Shown here in pieces: positions 6,062 to 6,956 of a stretch of DNA of 6,956 nucleotides. The stretch is taken from assembly GCA_903934155.1 (NCBI GenBank), contig CAIZMS010000238.1:1-6956 (forward strand). The letters are read 5' to 3'. Both the position numbers and the translations under genes were made by a program. The notes beneath the pieces are model-generated. The model was not told the DNA's origin and made no database searches. It worked only from the letters and a program-made list of their open reading frames with translations. The DNA is from an uncultured bacterium. GTDB lineage: Bacteria; Verrucomicrobiota; Kiritimatiellia; CAIKKV01; CAITUY01. Each line of letters begins with the position of its first letter. Position 1 is the first letter of the stretch.

Positions 6062-6892
6062 TCACTCCGGAATTCGAACGAGATCTCCGAATTTAGTTCG
6101 CAACGTCTTGGGTTCAGCCGTTTTATATTTATACTGAACCACCAGAGTCATTCGCTCCGTCGCCCCTTTTCCCCAGGAACGCTTCGGCAATTTACCCCGA
6201 AGGAAGGTATAATCCTTGATTTCTAGCTTCCCATCCCCGACTCGTTTTTGAACAAGTTCGGTGACATCCTCCATGAAGCCGGGCCCGATCACGCCAGCCT
6301 TGATAACCTTAAAATCCTCAACAGGCCCGCTGGTTACGGCCTCATTCTTCACCGGCGCAACAGGCGCAACCCATTGCTCTTTCTCCGGCAAGGGCTTGGC
6401 GGATCCCAGAACACTATCCTTTTCATCCTTGACCCGCTTGGCATCCTCCAACCGGTCATCCGTTAGAAGCTCACGCAGTAATGCGTCAAGCCGGACCATG
6501 TACAGCCGATTCAGATTCGCAAGCTGATCCGCCCTATCGGCCTCGAGCACGGCCAGCATTGCACGATAGCCCGTCACGGTTTTGACCAGATTGGTCCGAG
6601 CCACATCACTCGGGATAATGGGCAGGGTTATCGTCTCTTTTTGTTCATGCTGAAGCAGTACATAGGCGTCCACATCTCCGCGGGTTTTGGACTGCTGAAG
6701 GAGGGTGCCAAGACCATTGGTGTAGCTCACAAACGCGGCACGGTCAATTTGCCCCTTCGCGGTTGTGTATTTCTCCTTGAGGGTGTCCAACTCCGTGGTG
6801 TCAAAGGCCATGCCCACAGGAGTAATCCCTCCGAAAAAAAAGCTGAGCATCGTTATGGTGAACCATCGCATCCTTGAACTCCATGGTCTCAT
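6062..6892 (-). CDS. Secreted helical protein with internal duplication and a DUF3395-like C-terminal domain
   Basis: This is a 276-residue protein with no assigned function. The ATG at 6892 is preferred because AGGAGG lies 9 bases upstream and a signal peptide follows (RMRWFTITMLSFFFGG, probable cleavage after GMA at residue 29). Residues 30-165 are charged and helical and contain two related units: LGTLLQQSKTRGDVDAYVLL..E (about 61-83) and LDALLRELLTDDRLEDAKRV..E (about 135-157). They share LxxLL, an acidic-Ala step and a closing Glu. A Pro/Val/Ala/Glu-rich linker follows (about 166-191). The last 85 residues (VIKAGVIGPGF, DVTELVQKRVGDGKLEI, then alternating strands to VRIPE) resemble the DUF3395 type of beta domain known from the C-terminus of DNAJC11. 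Similar two-part secreted proteins are common and uncharacterised in PVC bacteria (from memory). It converges on the beta-helix gene across 32 bases, so no operon with it. In-frame ATGs at 6925 and 6871 are less likely starts. Confidence 0.8.
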   Translation of the reverse strand: MRPWSSRMRWFTITMLSFFFGGITPVGMAFDTTELDTLKEKYTTAKGQIDRAAFVSYTNGLGTLLQQSKTRGDVDAYVLLQHEQKETITLPIIPSDVARTNLVKTVTGYRAMLAVLEADRADQLANLNRLYMVRLDALLRELLTDDRLEDAKRVKDEKDSVLGSAKPLPEKEQWVAPVAPVKNEAVTSGPVEDFKVIKAGVIGPGFMEDVTELVQKRVGDGKLEIKDYTFLRGKLPKRSWGKGATERMTLVVQYKYKTAEPKTLRTKFGDLVRIPE

Positions 6893-6901
6893 AAGGATTC
6901 C

Positions 6902-6907
6902 CCTCCT
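6902..6907 (-). promoter_or_regulatory. Ribosome-binding site of the helical secreted protein
   Basis: A perfect AGGAGG on the minus strand sits 9 bases before the ATG at 6892. It favours this start over the in-frame ATG pair near 6925, which has no purine tract, and over the ATG at 6871. Confidence 0.7.
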
Positions 6908-6956
6908 TGCTCCAGTCATCATCACTCCGCTTACGGCTTCGCCTGCGTCTCCAGAA

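Noticed and set aside
6778..6956. A minus-strand frame entering from the right edge (FWRRRRSRKRSDDDW...), possibly the end of an upstream gene
   Set aside because: It is open to the edge but overlaps the signal-peptide start of the helical gene by over 100 bases and has no recognisable domain. It cannot be judged without more sequence.
6911..6956. GC-rich small inverted repeat (GGC-GAA-GCC) near the right edge
   Set aside because: The stem is only three strong pairs plus a broken extension and has no T tract; too weak to call a terminator or recombination site.

Overview
The window carries four protein genes and no RNA genes, insertion sequences or CRISPR arrays that I can see. Base composition is moderately GC-rich. 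A large secreted protein built of autotransporter-associated beta-strand repeats, a secreted GH29 fucosidase, a secreted pectate-lyase-fold protein and a secreted helical protein together suggest a polysaccharide-degrading member of the PVC superphylum (Kiritimatiellota, Lentisphaerota or Verrucomicrobiota). This placement is an inference from protein types. No marker gene is present.

Layout. Positions 1-2931 (minus strand) hold the first 977 codons of a giant Ser/Thr/Gly/Asn-rich surface or secreted protein whose 3' end lies outside the window. Reading the minus strand from the ATG at 2931 gives one unbroken frame to the edge. Positions 2932-3036 are a short, structured intergenic region with a plausible promoter and an interrupted palindrome that abuts the stop codon of the next gene. 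Positions 3037-4374 (minus) encode a complete GH29 alpha-L-fucosidase. Positions 4375-4496 are a divergent promoter region. Positions 4497-6029 (plus) encode a right-handed beta-helix protein of the pectate lyase superfamily with conserved His-rich motifs and no assigned activity. After a 32-base gap, 6062-6892 (minus) encodes a convergent secreted protein with an internally duplicated helical segment and a C-terminal domain resembling DUF3395.

How they may work together. All four products begin with a convincing Sec signal peptide, so the segment is devoted to the cell envelope or exterior. The fucosidase and the beta-helix protein are divergently transcribed from a shared 122-base region. 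This fits co-regulated removal of terminal fucose and cleavage of the backbone of a fucose-containing glycan. No sulfatase, transporter, regulator or fucose-catabolism gene lies inside the window, so the substrate cannot be settled here. The beta-strand-repeat protein follows the fucosidase on the same strand but seems to have its own promoter; it could be an adhesin or surface-layer-like partner, or simply a neighbour. The most open question is the function of the beta-helix protein.
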